Assembly (NCBI GenBank): GCA_902514105.1
Contig: CABXPU010000006.1
Span: 1-50,678, forward strand
DNA from: an uncultured SAR86 cluster bacterium
GTDB taxonomy: Bacteria > Pseudomonadota > Gammaproteobacteria > Magnimaribacterales > D2472
Length of the DNA stretch: 50,678 nucleotides
Reading direction: 5' to 3'
Shown: positions 18,524-29,624 of the stretch, piece by piece
How positions within the stretch are numbered: the stretch's first letter is position 1
Layout of the letters: each line of letters opens with the position of its first letter
Notes under the pieces: model-generated
What the model was told of the DNA's origin: nothing
The model's database searches: none
What the model saw: the letters and a program-made list of their open reading frames with translations, nothing else
Program-made: the position numbers and the translations under genes

Positions 18524-21500
18524 TCTTAATAATTCTGGATTATTAATATCACCTTGAACTTGATAATTAATGGTGGATATCTCATTAATCCCTTCTTCAA
18601 AAATACTGCCTATAACCATACCCCCAGCAACTGCAGGAAATCCACCTAAAAATGCTGCATACCAAGGCAGGTTATCAGATATAGTAAGTCTCATCTCAAG
18701 AAATAAATCTAAATCAGAAAGGTTATTTCTTCTATCCTTTTGGATATCTCCAATCCATTTCATTTTTGCAAAATTAGTTTCGATAATTAAAGGATCTGAA
18801 ATTCTTGCTTTATCTTTCATAAAAATAAAACTGCCCTCGCCCCGTCTGATATTTAAATTACCTCTATTTTCTTCTGAAAGATCTATTTCTGATAAAGTTG
18901 AGAAAAAAGCTTTTAAATTAAATATGCCTAAAGTTTTTAATAAGACTGAATTTGAGATCTCTTGTTCTAATTTAAGACCTTTAACCAAAAAAGATAATTT
19001 CCCCTGAAGGTTGTTTAATTTTTCTGTACTTATCCATTCAACATTCATGTCTGTTTTTAGATAGTCAAAATCATAGTCTAAATAGTCTTGAATCTGTTTA
19101 GAGGGCTTATTAAATTCAAAAATACCTTTTACCTTATACAGATCAGATTTCTTGTTATAGCTAATGTAAGCCTTCTCATCATTGCTTAGAGGGCTTATAT
19201 TAATATTCTTACTAACTACTTTAATATTGTCTATCGTAATTACATCTCGATTTTCAAGTATATAAATATCTAAGTCTTTTATTTTGATTCCGTCTATGTT
19301 GATATTCTTCCCCAAAAGTCTCATTTTCATATATTGATCTCCACCAGATCTATTCGGAAATGAAAAATAGTTGATCTTTGAGTCTTTTAAGTCAATCTTA
19401 GTAAAGCCATCATCACCAAAAGAAATGGTGCCATTTAGATCATTGCCTTGAAGAGATAATTCCGTGCTATTGCCCATAAGGCTAATCTTGCCACTTTGAC
19501 TATTAAAAGAATTGCCAAATAATAATAATTCATCGAAATGAAATTCAATATCTTTAATAAGTAATGTGGAGCCAGTATTTTGATTATTTATTTGATTAAA
19601 GCTGAGATCTTCAAAATTTAACTTAGGGATATCAATAAATAACTGAAATTCTATATCATTTCTTAAAGATAAAACCTTTTTATCAAAGTAATCTCCTGAC
19701 TTAAAATATCCACCTATATTTTCTTCATTGAGGATAATCAGGGTATCAAAAATATCATTATGAATCTTAATATTGGGAGTAGATAAATTTGAGATTTCTA
19801 CATGAGTTGGTAATTGAACCTCAAACGGTTTATTAAAGAATTGAATATCAGATAATATTTCCGTAGATGATAAATTATTAAAGATATTAATCTTGAAACC
19901 ATTTTCTAAATCATATGATAATTTAATTTCTGATAATTCTTTACCATCAATGCTGAAAAAATTGCTGCTAGGGAAAAGAGCTGCCATATCTATCTCAATA
20001 TCTGATCTAATTGAAATAGAAAAATTACTATTTAGATTCTTTGCCTCAACAAAACCATTGATATCTTGATTAAACCCAATAGCGCTTATATATCCATAAG
20101 CATGATTAAAGTTATCAATAAAGATATTGCCTTTGGTTTTTTGGATATCGAGATCGGATGATATTTTCAACTCAAGGTCTTCTAATTTTAGATTAGCATA
20201 ATTAACATTATTTGAGCTTGTTAGATTAATGATACCTATTGAATTTATGGGGAATGATGCGTCTTGATCTTGGACTAATTCTATTAACCCATTATTACTC
20301 TCTATTAAATCATCTATTGTGATTTGATGATTGGAAGAATACTTTAGAATATTTGATCTAGTGTCTATATGACTGTGTATGGATTGAAAAGGGAAAGAAT
20401 TAAATGATCCATTTTCTAAGATAATAGCTATATCACTGTTATCTAAACTCAACTTAAAAGAAACTGATTCAATTAATTGGCTGTCACTTAATTGATATTT
20501 AAATTGATCTGATTCAATAGATCCCCTCAAATAATTTAGACTATTATCATCAAAACTATTATCAATAGTTAAATAAAGATTGCTTAAAGAGTCGACTTTA
20601 AGAGAACTCCTAAGATTATTCTTGAGACTTGTTAGATTTTGAGGCAATAATGAGATAAATAGATCTGAACTGATATCTTTGGTGATTAAATCTAGTTTAT
20701 ATTTTTCTTGAGAAAAATTTCTCATTGTTAATTGCAATTTTTCATTGCTATTGCTTAATAAAATATCAGAATCTAATTGATTCATTGCATCAGAATATGA
20801 GATTGTGCCTATAGCATCCATCTTATAAAAACCATCATCATAAGTTTCTAATAAAATCTGGCTTCCCCCCAGCTTAAATTTAGTCAAATCATTATTTAAA
20901 AGAATTATTCCAGATAAATCATTTATAGATTTAAGATATAAATCATTAATATCCATAGACTCAAATCTTGATGAGAAAAACGGGTCATTTTTTTTAAAAA
21001 TGTAGGTAAGATTCTTCAATCCTATTTTCTTTATATTGGGTAAAAAATCTATATCAAAAAAATCTCTATTTATGTATAGATCAGAAATCCGAGCTAAACT
21101 CTTTTCAAAATCTATCAAAATAAGGTTTTGTTTACCTAGAAAGGGTTTATTAAGTTCTCTCAAAGAGAGAAATATCGATTTATCTTGATATAGACCGGAA
21201 AAGCTTCCATTAATTTCCTTCAATTTTAAGAAATTTGATTCTAATTCTTTGATATTTAATGATCCAATGGAATTCCAAACACTTGATTTCTTATCTCCTA
21301 TCAAATTAAGAGAAAATCTTAATTTTTTAAGATCATCATTAAGCTCAATGGGCAAATTAGATAGCCATTCATTGCTTGGAATATTAATTAAATATTTCTG
21401 TGTATTATTTTTTGATGTTAAGAATACGCTAGCCATTGTATTTTCTTTAACTAGGTGAGTATAGCCATCAATATGATCATCTGTATTAATATTTAACTGT

Positions 21501-21898
21501 ATGTTAATTTTCAAATGATCTTTATCAATTAAAGCAGAATCATTTAAGAAAACAGTTCCATTCTTAATGTTGATACTTAATATTTTAGGCCTCATTGAAA
21601 ATAATGAATTTAGGATATCTAAAGACCCCGAGAGCTCATCTGCTGCTAAAATTAATTTGTCTTGTTTAAGTATCTCTAGGTCACTAATCTTAAAAGCTGG
21701 ATAGAAAATATTTCCTCTGGACTCAATAATTGAGAATTCGACATTAAAATTTTTAATAAATTTATTATCGATAAAATTTATAGTTTGTTCTGGTAATTTT
21801 GATAAGGAAAAACTAAGTAAAATTAAAGAAATTAAAACAAATGAAAATGTATTAATAATCATAAGAAGGAAACTTTTACTTAAAAGAAATCTTTTCAT
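18515..21898 (-). CDS. yhdP: YhdP-family AsmA-like envelope lipid-transport protein
   Basis: About 1127 aa, N-terminal TM, beta-rich body, AsmA-like C-terminus; adjacent to mreBCD as in other gammaproteobacteria. Confidence 0.85.
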   Translation of the reverse strand: MKRFLLSKSFLLMIINTFSFVLISLILLSFSLSKLPEQTINFIDNKFIKNFNVEFSIIESRGNIFYPAFKISDLEILKQDKLILAADELSGSLDILNSLFSMRPKILSINIKNGTVFLNDSALIDKDHLKINIQLNINTDDHIDGYTHLVKENTMASVFLTSKNNTQKYLINIPSNEWLSNLPIELNDDLKKLRFSLNLIGDKKSSVWNSIGSLNIKELESNFLKLKEINGSFSGLYQDKSIFLSLRELNKPFLGKQNLILIDFEKSLARISDLYINRDFFDIDFLPNIKKIGLKNLTYIFKKNDPFFSSRFESMDINDLYLKSINDLSGIILLNNDLTKFKLGGSQILLETYDDGFYKMDAIGTISYSDAMNQLDSDILLSNSNEKLQLTMRNFSQEKYKLDLITKDISSDLFISLLPQNLTSLKNNLRSSLKVDSLSNLYLTIDNSFDDNSLNYLRGSIESDQFKYQLSDSQLIESVSFKLSLDNSDIAIILENGSFNSFPFQSIHSHIDTRSNILKYSSNHQITIDDLIESNNGLIELVQDQDASFPINSIGIINLTSSNNVNYANLKLEDLELKISSDLDIQKTKGNIFIDNFNHAYGYISAIGFNQDINGFVEAKNLNSNFSISIRSDIEIDMAALFPSSNFFSIDGKELSEIKLSYDLENGFKINIFNNLSSTEILSDIQFFNKPFEVQLPTHVEISNLSTPNIKIHNDIFDTLIILNEENIGGYFKSGDYFDKKVLSLRNDIEFQLFIDIPKLNFEDLSFNQINNQNTGSTLLIKDIEFHFDELLLFGNSFNSQSGKISLMGNSTELSLQGNDLNGTISFGDDGFTKIDLKDSKINYFSFPNRSGGDQYMKMRLLGKNINIDGIKIKDLDIYILENRDVITIDNIKVVSKNINISPLSNDEKAYISYNKKSDLYKVKGIFEFNKPSKQIQDYLDYDFDYLKTDMNVEWISTEKLNNLQGKLSFLVKGLKLEQEISNSVLLKTLGIFNLKAFFSTLSEIDLSEENRGNLNIRRGEGSFIFMKDKARISDPLIIETNFAKMKWIGDIQKDRRNNLSDLDLFLEMRLTISDNLPWYAAFLGGFPAVAGGMVIGSIFEEGINEISTINYQVQGDINNPELLRLE

Positions 21899-21910
21899 AA
21901 TATAAATAAT

Positions 21911-22384
21911 TTATTTATAAAATATCTTTTTAAATCGGTTCATAAGAATATATATAAATATCCATGCAATGCCATTTAGGAAAAAACTTAAAAATATAAG
22001 AAGATATGAGAAATTTGCTGTATTCATAAAAATATGAATAAAGCCTAAATAGAACATAGACAGGAATGCAAAAAAAATAGTTACTTGAAGGAAAGAAAAA
22101 ATCTTAAATGAGTATCTGTAAGAATGAATAATATAAGAAGATATTGAAAATAAAAGTGCATTCAACCCAAATGGGCTCCCAGAAAGTAAATCTATAGATA
22201 AACCGATGCAGAAGCTTGGGAGAGCGTATAGATGTTCTTCAAGAGTAAAAACCCAATAAGAAAATACTAAAAAACCTAGAGTAAAATTTAAATAGTAATC
22301 TGTAATAAAAAAATTAATTTTTGAATTAATATAATTAGCAAAAATAATTGTAATGAAGATTCTAATGAAATTATTTAATGTCAT
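21911..22384 (-). CDS. mreD: Rod shape-determining protein MreD
   Basis: 157 aa multi-TM protein directly downstream of mreC, LLSGSPFGLNALLFSISSYI. Confidence 0.85.
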   Translation of the reverse strand: MTLNNFIRIFITIIFANYINSKINFFITDYYLNFTLGFLVFSYWVFTLEEHLYALPSFCIGLSIDLLSGSPFGLNALLFSISSYIIHSYRYSFKIFSFLQVTIFFAFLSMFYLGFIHIFMNTANFSYLLIFLSFFLNGIAWIFIYILMNRFKKIFYK

Positions 22385-23210
22385 TTGGATATAAAACTAT
22401 TACATTTTTTTGAGTTAATGGATTTGCTATAGATTTAATATTAAGAAGGATATCTCCGTCTTCAACATTTTCTATAGAGATAATTGATCCAATCATAATA
22501 CCTTCTGGGAATATCCCGCCCAATCCAGAAGAATAAAAGATACGACCGATTTCAAAAGATTCTTTCCATAAGGATGGATCGTATTTACATTCTAATACCT
22601 TAGGCCTACCTGATCCGCTTGCATTACAGAAAAAAGCATTGGATTTTATGGGTATTGAATGATTTATATCGCTGATTAATATAACTTCACTGACTTTATT
22701 ATTCGAATCAGAAATTTGTCCAATAATACCAGTTGAATTTATAACCGTTCCACCCTTTTTAAAAGGCGAAGAATTATTAAAAAGGTGTAATCTATGATTG
22801 TCACAACATTTATACAGGTTTGTATCAAATGAAGAGATGGTTGCTATTTCGTGTGGATAATCATTAGAAATATTGTTAATAAATTTATAAAGCTCAGAAT
22901 TATCATTAAATAATTTATCTTTATTTAAAATTAAAAAATTCTCAGATTTACTAAGCTCAAGCTCTTCAACCAATAACTCATTAGAGTTAATGAGTGCTAA
23001 TTTATTATTGGTTAACTTATAAAGATTGCTTATCGGGCTGAAAACAATATTGTTTATAGCTAAGTTGGTTGCAATTAGCCCTGCATTGAAAAAATTCTTT
23101 GTTGAAGTAAAAGTTTTATATTGGATATCTAGATATAAAAATAAGGAAGCAAGAATTATTAAAACAAAGTATCCTAATTTTGGTGTATTTCCAGGCGCAA
23201 TTCTCGCCAT
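22371..23210 (-). CDS. mreC: Rod shape-determining protein MreC
   Basis: GTVINSTGIIGQISDSNNKVSEVILISDINHSIPI, between mreB and mreD. Confidence 0.92.
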   Translation of the reverse strand: MARIAPGNTPKLGYFVLIILASLFLYLDIQYKTFTSTKNFFNAGLIATNLAINNIVFSPISNLYKLTNNKLALINSNELLVEELELSKSENFLILNKDKLFNDNSELYKFINNISNDYPHEIATISSFDTNLYKCCDNHRLHLFNNSSPFKKGGTVINSTGIIGQISDSNNKVSEVILISDINHSIPIKSNAFFCNASGSGRPKVLECKYDPSLWKESFEIGRIFYSSGLGGIFPEGIMIGSIISIENVEDGDILLNIKSIANPLTQKNVIVLYPNDIK

Positions 23211-23215
23211 CTAGA

Positions 23216-24265
23216 TTACTCTGATGAAAGTAGGTCTATGTTGTACTTATCCATGATTTCTAAAGCCTGACCTCCGCCTCTAGCTACACAAGTTAAAGGA
23301 TCTTCAGCAACAATAACCGGGATTCCGGTAGAATTTGAAATAAGTTTATCCAAATCTCGCATCAAGGCCCCGCCGCCTGTTAGGACTATTCCTCTTTCGG
23401 CTATATCTGCAGCTAATTCTGGTGGAGATAACTCTAATGCATTTCTAATAGCTCTAACAATGCCCATTAATGGATCTTTCATAGCGTCAAAAATTTGCTC
23501 ACTATTTAGAGTAAATGTCTCAGGGATACCTTCTGCAAGATTTCTTCCTGTAACCTGCATTTCTTTTTTTTCTGACTCTTCAGTACAACAACCTATTGTT
23601 TGTTTAATTTTTTCTGCAGTTGACTCGCCTATAACACAACCAAAATTTCTTCTAATCCATGAAGTAATGGCTTCATCCATTTTATCACCACCAATTTTCA
23701 CAGATTCAGAATAAACAACTCCATTTAAAGACAATATAGCAATCTCAGAAGTTCCTCCGCCTATATCTACAACCATATTACCGCTAGCTTCTTCAACTGG
23801 AAGTCCTGCACCAATTGCTGCTGCCATAGGCTCTTCAATTAACTTAACATCTCGAGCGCCAGCGCCAAGAACTGATTCTCTTATAGCTCTTCTTTCAACC
23901 TGTGTAGACCTGCATGGAACACATACTAAAACTCTAGGGCTAGGTTTAATAAATCTTTGTTCATGCACTAATGCAATAAATTGTTGCAACATTTTTTCTG
24001 TGACTTGGAAATCAGCTATAACTCCTTCTGATAAAGGGCGAATAGCCTTTATATTTCCAGGAGTTCTTCCAAGCATCTTTTTTGCTTCTGTACCAACAGC
24101 TACAACTGTTTTTTGGCCCCTAGACTCTCTTATAGCAACAACTGAAGGCTCGTTAAGAACAATACCTACGTCCTTTGTATAAATTAAAGTATTAGCCGTC
24201 CCTAGATCTATTGATAAATCATTAGAGAAATAGCCTCTTATCGTTTTATATAAATTAAAATCCAA
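23216..24265 (-). CDS. mreB: Rod shape-determining protein MreB; TTG start ([22 protein letters not shown]) preferred over ORF-track start 24322
   Basis: [46 protein letters not shown]. Confidence 0.97.
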   Translation of the reverse strand: MDFNLYKTIRGYFSNDLSIDLGTANTLIYTKDVGIVLNEPSVVAIRESRGQKTVVAVGTEAKKMLGRTPGNIKAIRPLSEGVIADFQVTEKMLQQFIALVHEQRFIKPSPRVLVCVPCRSTQVERRAIRESVLGAGARDVKLIEEPMAAAIGAGLPVEEASGNMVVDIGGGTSEIAILSLNGVVYSESVKIGGDKMDEAITSWIRRNFGCVIGESTAEKIKQTIGCCTEESEKKEMQVTGRNLAEGIPETFTLNSEQIFDAMKDPLMGIVRAIRNALELSPPELAADIAERGIVLTGGGALMRDLDKLISNSTGIPVIVAEDPLTCVARGGGQALEIMDKYNIDLLSSE

Positions 24266-24346
24266 TGTAATATTCCAAAAAAAAATTGTAAAAAAATAAT
24301 TAGTTAAGCTAACATCGCTCAACTTAACTATAATAACATCGTATAT

Positions 24347-24628
24347 ATGGATAAAGAAACAGTTGCAACTATATCTTACTTAGCAAGACTAAGGTTTGAT
24401 GAAGATAATAAAGAAAAGATCACTAAAGATTTAGAGAATATTATTGAGTTTGTAGATCAGCTTGAAAGTGCTGATACTTCTGATATTGAACCTTTAGCAA
24501 ATCCTCTGGAAAAAACTGCTAAAACAAGATCTGATGAAATTACTGCTGAAAACAGAAAAGAAACCTTTCTTGAAAATGCTCCAGACTCTAATGAAGATTA
24601 TTTCTTAGTTCCCAGAGTTGTTGAATGA
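24347..24628 (+). CDS. gatC: Asp/Glu-tRNA amidotransferase subunit C
   Basis: 93 aa, [20 protein letters not shown]; upstream of gatA. Confidence 0.95.
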   Translation: MDKETVATISYLARLRFDEDNKEKITKDLENIIEFVDQLESADTSDIEPLANPLEKTAKTRSDEITAENRKETFLENAPDSNEDYFLVPRVVE

Positions 24629-26076
24629 GTATTCAGTTCAAAACAATTAAAGAATTGTCGTTAATGCTTGAAAAAAAAGATATTTCAAATCATGAGCTTA
24701 TTGAAGAAACTTTTAATTTAGTAGAGAAATACGATAAATTAAATGCATTTATTACTTTAAATAAAGAAAAGGCTTTAGAGAAAGCAAAAGCGCTTGATAA
24801 CAAGTCATCAGATCTAGCTTTATCAGGAATACCAATAGCGCAAAAAGATTTATTTGTCACAAAAAATCTTAGAACAACATGTGGTTCAAATATACTATCA
24901 AATTTCATACCCCCCTACTCAGCTACAGTTATAGAAAATCTTGAATCATCAGGCTGTATTTCTATTGGCAAAACAAATATGGATGAGTTTGCTATGGGCT
25001 CTTCTAATGAAACTAGTTTCTTTGGAAAAGTGAATAACCCATGGGGTGCAAACTTAGTGCCTGGAGGAAGCTCAGGAGGCTCAGCAGCAGCAGTTGCAGC
25101 TGGTATTGTCCCTGCTGCAACAGGAACTGATACCGGTGGATCAATTAGGCAACCAGCTTCTTTGTGTGGGATAACAGGCATTAAACCAACATACGGGAGG
25201 ATCTCAAGATGGGGTATGATTGCATTTGCTTCAAGCCTTGATCAAGCTGGTCCAATGGCAAGAACTGTAGAAGATTGCGCAATTCTAATGAATCAAATGT
25301 GTTCGCATGATAGCAAAGACACCACCTCATTAGACGAAGCTATACCTGACTTCACTAAAAACTTGGATAAAGAAATCAAAGGTAAAAAAATTGGAATAGT
25401 AAAGGAATTTGATTTATCAAAATTAGACAAAAATGTAGTAAAAGTTTTCGAGGAATCAAAAAAGCATTATGAGTCATTGGGGGTCGAGTTTATTGAAGTT
25501 TCCCTACCCAATATTTCTCTATCTGTTCCTACTTACTATGTTGTTGCTCCTGCAGAATGTTCTTCTAACCTCTCCAGATTCGATGGTGTTAAGTATGGAA
25601 AAAGGTGTGAAAACCCCAAAGATTTAGAAGATTTATATATTAGAAGTAGGTCAGAAGGATTTGGGGATGAGGTAAAAAGAAGAATACTAATTGGGGCATA
25701 CGTTCTTTCAGCAGGTTTTTATGATGCTTATTATAAAAAAGCGCAACAAGTAAGAAGATTAATTAAGAATGATTTTGATGATGCATTTAAAAAAGTAGAT
25801 TTAATTATGACTCCAACAACTAGAGGGCCTGCTTTTGAGGCTGGTTCTATGAGCGACCCTATAGAAATGTATTTAGAAGATTTATTTACAGTTCCAGCAA
25901 ATTTAGCTGGACTTCCAGGTATATCTATTCCAAGCGGATATGTTGATAATAAACCTTTAGGACTTCAATTAATTGGAAACTCTCTGCAAGAAGAACAATT
26001 ACTGAATGTTGCACATAATTTCCAAAAAACTACAGATTGGCATCTAAAAACTCCAGATATGGAGATTAAGTCATGA
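24625..26076 (+). CDS. gatA: Asp/Glu-tRNA amidotransferase subunit A
   Basis: Amidase signature GGSSGGSAAAVAAGIVPAATGTDTGGSIRQPAS. Confidence 0.98.
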   Translation: MSIQFKTIKELSLMLEKKDISNHELIEETFNLVEKYDKLNAFITLNKEKALEKAKALDNKSSDLALSGIPIAQKDLFVTKNLRTTCGSNILSNFIPPYSATVIENLESSGCISIGKTNMDEFAMGSSNETSFFGKVNNPWGANLVPGGSSGGSAAAVAAGIVPAATGTDTGGSIRQPASLCGITGIKPTYGRISRWGMIAFASSLDQAGPMARTVEDCAILMNQMCSHDSKDTTSLDEAIPDFTKNLDKEIKGKKIGIVKEFDLSKLDKNVVKVFEESKKHYESLGVEFIEVSLPNISLSVPTYYVVAPAECSSNLSRFDGVKYGKRCENPKDLEDLYIRSRSEGFGDEVKRRILIGAYVLSAGFYDAYYKKAQQVRRLIKNDFDDAFKKVDLIMTPTTRGPAFEAGSMSDPIEMYLEDLFTVPANLAGLPGISIPSGYVDNKPLGLQLIGNSLQEEQLLNVAHNFQKTTDWHLKTPDMEIKS

Positions 26077-27500
26077 GTTGGGAAACGGTAATTGGATTAG
26101 AGGTACATGTGCAGCTATCCACAAAAACTAAATTGTTTTCAGGTGCATCAACAGGTTTTGGTGCTGAGCCTAATACTCAGGTTGATCTAGTAGATTTAGG
26201 CTTGCCTGGGGCTCTCCCTGTCGTTAATAAAGAAGCTTTTTATAAAGCTATTCGTTTTGGTCTTGCTACTAAAGCAGAAATCAATCAAGTTTCAATGTTT
26301 GATAGAAAGAATTATTTCTATCCTGATCTTCCTAAAGGCTATCAAATAACTCAAATGGAAAAACCCATTGTAGGAATGGGCTCAATAACAATAGATGTAG
26401 ATGGTAAAGAAAAATTAATTAATATAACTAGGGCTCATCTAGAAGAAGATGCAGGCAAATCTATTCATGATTTGTTTGATGGTGAAACTGGTGTTGACTT
26501 GAATAGAGCTGGCACTCCCCTGCTTGAGATAGTATCTGAACCAGAAATATCTAATGCAAAAGAGGCTGTTGCATACTTTAAGGCTATCCATCAGCTTGTC
26601 ACATTCCTGGATATTTGTGATGGAAATATGGCTCAAGGCTCTATGAGGTGTGATGTTAATGTGTCTATTAAAAAAGCTGAAGATAAAGAATTAGGCACAC
26701 GAGCAGAAATTAAAAATATCAATTCGTTTAAATTTATAGAAAAAGCCATAAATTTTGAGATTGCTAGACAAATTAAACTCCTGGAAAAAGGCGAATCAGT
26801 TGTTCAGGAAACTAGACTTTATGACAGCATAAAAAATGAAACAAGATCTATGCGCTCTAAAGAGGCTGCTAATGATTATCGATATTTTCCTGAGCCTGAT
26901 CTTTTGCCAGTTGTTATTTTAGATAAAGAACTTGAAGAAATAATAGAGGGTTTGCCTGAATTACCTAAAGAAAAAGAAAAAAGGTTTATTGATGAGCATA
27001 ATTTAGAAGTTTCTGAAGCAAGAATACTTTCTTCTTCTAAAGCAATGGCAGAACTCTTTGAAAAAGCCTCTGAGAAGACAAAGGACTCAAACCTTGTAGC
27101 TAAATGGTTGGTAGGAGATATAAGCGCCCTTCTAAATAAAGATAATATAAGCATTGAAGAGTCTAAGTTGTCATTAGAAAACTTTGTAAAATTAATTGAA
27201 AGAATTACTGACAATACTATTTCAGGGAAAATAGCTAAATCCCTTTTAGAAGATGTCTGGGAAACTGGCAATGATGTAGATAACCTTATTCAAGAAAAGG
27301 GGCTTGTCCAGATTCAAGATGAATCAGTATTAGAAGAAATTGCTACAAAGGTTATACAATCAAATGAAGATCAAGTAGCTGCGTACAAAAGTGGTAAAGA
27401 TAGAATTTTTGGATTTTTTGTTGGTCAAGTTATGAAAGAAACTCAAGGAAAAGCAAATCCAAAAAGTGTTAATGATATCCTGAAAAAATTATTAGGTTAG
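26073..27500 (+). CDS. gatB: Asp/Glu-tRNA amidotransferase subunit B
   Basis: WETVIGLEVHVQLSTKTKLFSGAS, MRCDVNVSI, DYRYFPEPDLLPV. Confidence 0.98.
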   Translation: MSWETVIGLEVHVQLSTKTKLFSGASTGFGAEPNTQVDLVDLGLPGALPVVNKEAFYKAIRFGLATKAEINQVSMFDRKNYFYPDLPKGYQITQMEKPIVGMGSITIDVDGKEKLINITRAHLEEDAGKSIHDLFDGETGVDLNRAGTPLLEIVSEPEISNAKEAVAYFKAIHQLVTFLDICDGNMAQGSMRCDVNVSIKKAEDKELGTRAEIKNINSFKFIEKAINFEIARQIKLLEKGESVVQETRLYDSIKNETRSMRSKEAANDYRYFPEPDLLPVVILDKELEEIIEGLPELPKEKEKRFIDEHNLEVSEARILSSSKAMAELFEKASEKTKDSNLVAKWLVGDISALLNKDNISIEESKLSLENFVKLIERITDNTISGKIAKSLLEDVWETGNDVDNLIQEKGLVQIQDESVLEEIATKVIQSNEDQVAAYKSGKDRIFGFFVGQVMKETQGKANPKSVNDILKKLLG

Positions 27501-27503
27501 TTG

Positions 27504-27965
27504 TTAGACAATAAACATACTTAAGGTTTCAGCAACAAATGCTGGTTTTTCAACACCTTTGATCTCCATGGTTACTTCATTTTTAGAAAGGTACTGACCC
27601 GGATTCTTTTCAGTTATATCAATACATTTCATATGGATCCTGACTTCTGAATTAACAGGAACAGGACTTAAAAATCTTACCTTGTCTAGTCCATAATTTA
27701 ATCCCATCTTAGTGCCTTCTAAAACCATACCTATTTCTTGCTCAAAAGGTATTCCAGCAACTAATGATAATGATAAAAATCCATGGGCAATAGTGGATCC
27801 AAATACCGGCGCTGCCTGGTCTGGGTCAACATGAATAAATTGATGGTCCATTGTTGCATCTGCAAATTTATCTATTCTTTCTTGATCAATAGTTACCCAA
27901 TCTGATACCCCCACATCTGATCCTATTACGGAGTCAATTTCTGATAGCTTTACGATTTTTAACAT
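27504..27965 (-). CDS. MaoC-family (R)-specific enoyl-CoA hydratase / dehydratase
   Basis: Hot-dog fold motifs: QERIDKFADATMDHQFIHVDPDQA, FGSTIAHGFLSLSL. Confidence 0.9.
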   Translation of the reverse strand: MLKIVKLSEIDSVIGSDVGVSDWVTIDQERIDKFADATMDHQFIHVDPDQAAPVFGSTIAHGFLSLSLVAGIPFEQEIGMVLEGTKMGLNYGLDKVRFLSPVPVNSEVRIHMKCIDITEKNPGQYLSKNEVTMEIKGVEKPAFVAETLSMFIV

Positions 27966-27966
27966 A

Positions 27967-29583
27967 TTATTTCTCCATATAATGATTATTATATTCGTCT
28001 CTTAATTCAAATTTCTGTAGTTTCCCAGTAGCTCCATGAGGCAATTCTTTTAAGAAAATAATATCATCTGGAAGCCACCACTTTGCAACCTTGGAGCTAA
28101 GAAAATCTAAAATACTTTCTTTTTCTACAGGCTCTCCGTCACCGGTAACTATAAATAATAATGGTCTTTCGTCCCATTTTGGATGAGGTATGCCCACAAC
28201 ACATGCTTCAGCTACTTCAGGGTGGCCAAAAGCTGCATTTTCAAGATCTATCGAACTTATCCATTCACCTCCTGACTTAATAACATCTTTGGCTCTATCT
28301 TTAATAGTCATATATCCATCTTCATCTAAAACAGAAATATCACCCGTATCAAACCAACCATCTTTATCAACAGCGTCTTTTTCTGCTTTAAAGTATTTTT
28401 GAAGAATCCATGGACCTCTTACCATTAAATGACCTTGAGATTCACCATCGTTAGGTAAATCTGTACCGCTATCGTCTACCACTTTAAGCTCAACTCCATA
28501 TATTGGTCTGCCTTGTTTTAATTGGATTGCATACTTTTCTTCTTTACTCATATGCTCCATTTCTGGAGTTGGTATATTGGTAGTTCCAAGAGGGCTCATT
28601 TCTGTCATACCCCAAGCATGAATAACATTTACATCGTGGACCTCATCAAATTCTTGAAGAGTAGAAAGCGAAAGAGCTGAGCCTCCTATAATAGTATTTT
28701 TAACAGAACTTAAGATCTTATTATTTTCTCTACAATATGCCAATAAGCCCATCCAAATTGTTGGCACCCCAAAAGCTAAAGAAATATCTTCTTTGTCTAT
28801 AAGATCATACAAAGGCTCACCTTCCATCTGCATCCCTGGCATTACAAGCTTTAACCCAAACATAGGTCCAAAATAAGGTATGCCCCATGCAAGAACATGA
28901 AATAAAGGTACAACCATTAATATTGAATCATCTGGTTTAATACTCATTGCTGTTAAAGCTGCCTGCGCATGCAGAATATTAGATTTATGCGAATAAAGAA
29001 CACCTTTTGGATTCCCTGTAGTTCCAGATGTATAACAAAGAGCACATGCCGCATCATCACCTACATCTGCCCAACTATAGTCCTCATCACCATCTTTTAA
29101 ATATTCTTCATATGAAATTGCATTTTTTAAACCTGTTTCTGGCATTTCAGATTCATCACAAAGAATGATGTATTTTTCGACAGTTACTAACTTATCTTTT
29201 AGTCCCTCTAGAATTGGGATAAATGGAACTTCACAAAAAATAATCTTATCTTCGGCATGATTAATTATGTAAATAGCTTGTTCTGGATGTAATCTAAAAT
29301 TTAAAGTGTGATTAATAGCTCCCATCCCGGATATGCCATAGTACATTTCTAAATGTCTATATGTATTTAAAGCTAGAGTTGCTATAACATCTCCCGGCTT
29401 ATACCCATCTTTTTCTAATGCTGAAGCCAGTTTTCTAGCTCTTATACAAACCTCTTCATAATTCGTTTTATGAATATCACCAGAAACCATTCTGCTGACA
29501 ACTTCCTTGGTTGGGTGGAACTGCTTAGCATGCTCAATTATGCTAGCAACATTTGGTGTCCATTTTTGCATATCTCCAATCAT
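27967..29583 (-). CDS. Fatty acyl-CoA synthetase (AMP-binding, AlkK/DmdB-like)
   Basis: [18 protein letters not shown]-loop, [36 protein letters not shown]. Confidence 0.93.
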   Translation of the reverse strand: MIGDMQKWTPNVASIIEHAKQFHPTKEVVSRMVSGDIHKTNYEEVCIRARKLASALEKDGYKPGDVIATLALNTYRHLEMYYGISGMGAINHTLNFRLHPEQAIYIINHAEDKIIFCEVPFIPILEGLKDKLVTVEKYIILCDESEMPETGLKNAISYEEYLKDGDEDYSWADVGDDAACALCYTSGTTGNPKGVLYSHKSNILHAQAALTAMSIKPDDSILMVVPLFHVLAWGIPYFGPMFGLKLVMPGMQMEGEPLYDLIDKEDISLAFGVPTIWMGLLAYCRENNKILSSVKNTIIGGSALSLSTLQEFDEVHDVNVIHAWGMTEMSPLGTTNIPTPEMEHMSKEEKYAIQLKQGRPIYGVELKVVDDSGTDLPNDGESQGHLMVRGPWILQKYFKAEKDAVDKDGWFDTGDISVLDEDGYMTIKDRAKDVIKSGGEWISSIDLENAAFGHPEVAEACVVGIPHPKWDERPLLFIVTGDGEPVEKESILDFLSSKVAKWWLPDDIIFLKELPHGATGKLQKFELRDEYNNHYMEK

Positions 29584-29624
29584 ATAATTACCCCATATTT
29601 TTTATACAGATTATATAAGGAACC

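Noticed and set aside
24266-24322. N-terminal extension of MreB ([18 protein letters not shown])
   Set aside because: MreB proteins start just before the (F/Y)KK(I/L)RGxFSxDLSIDLG motif; the extension is AT-rich intergenic sequence, TTG at 24265 is better.
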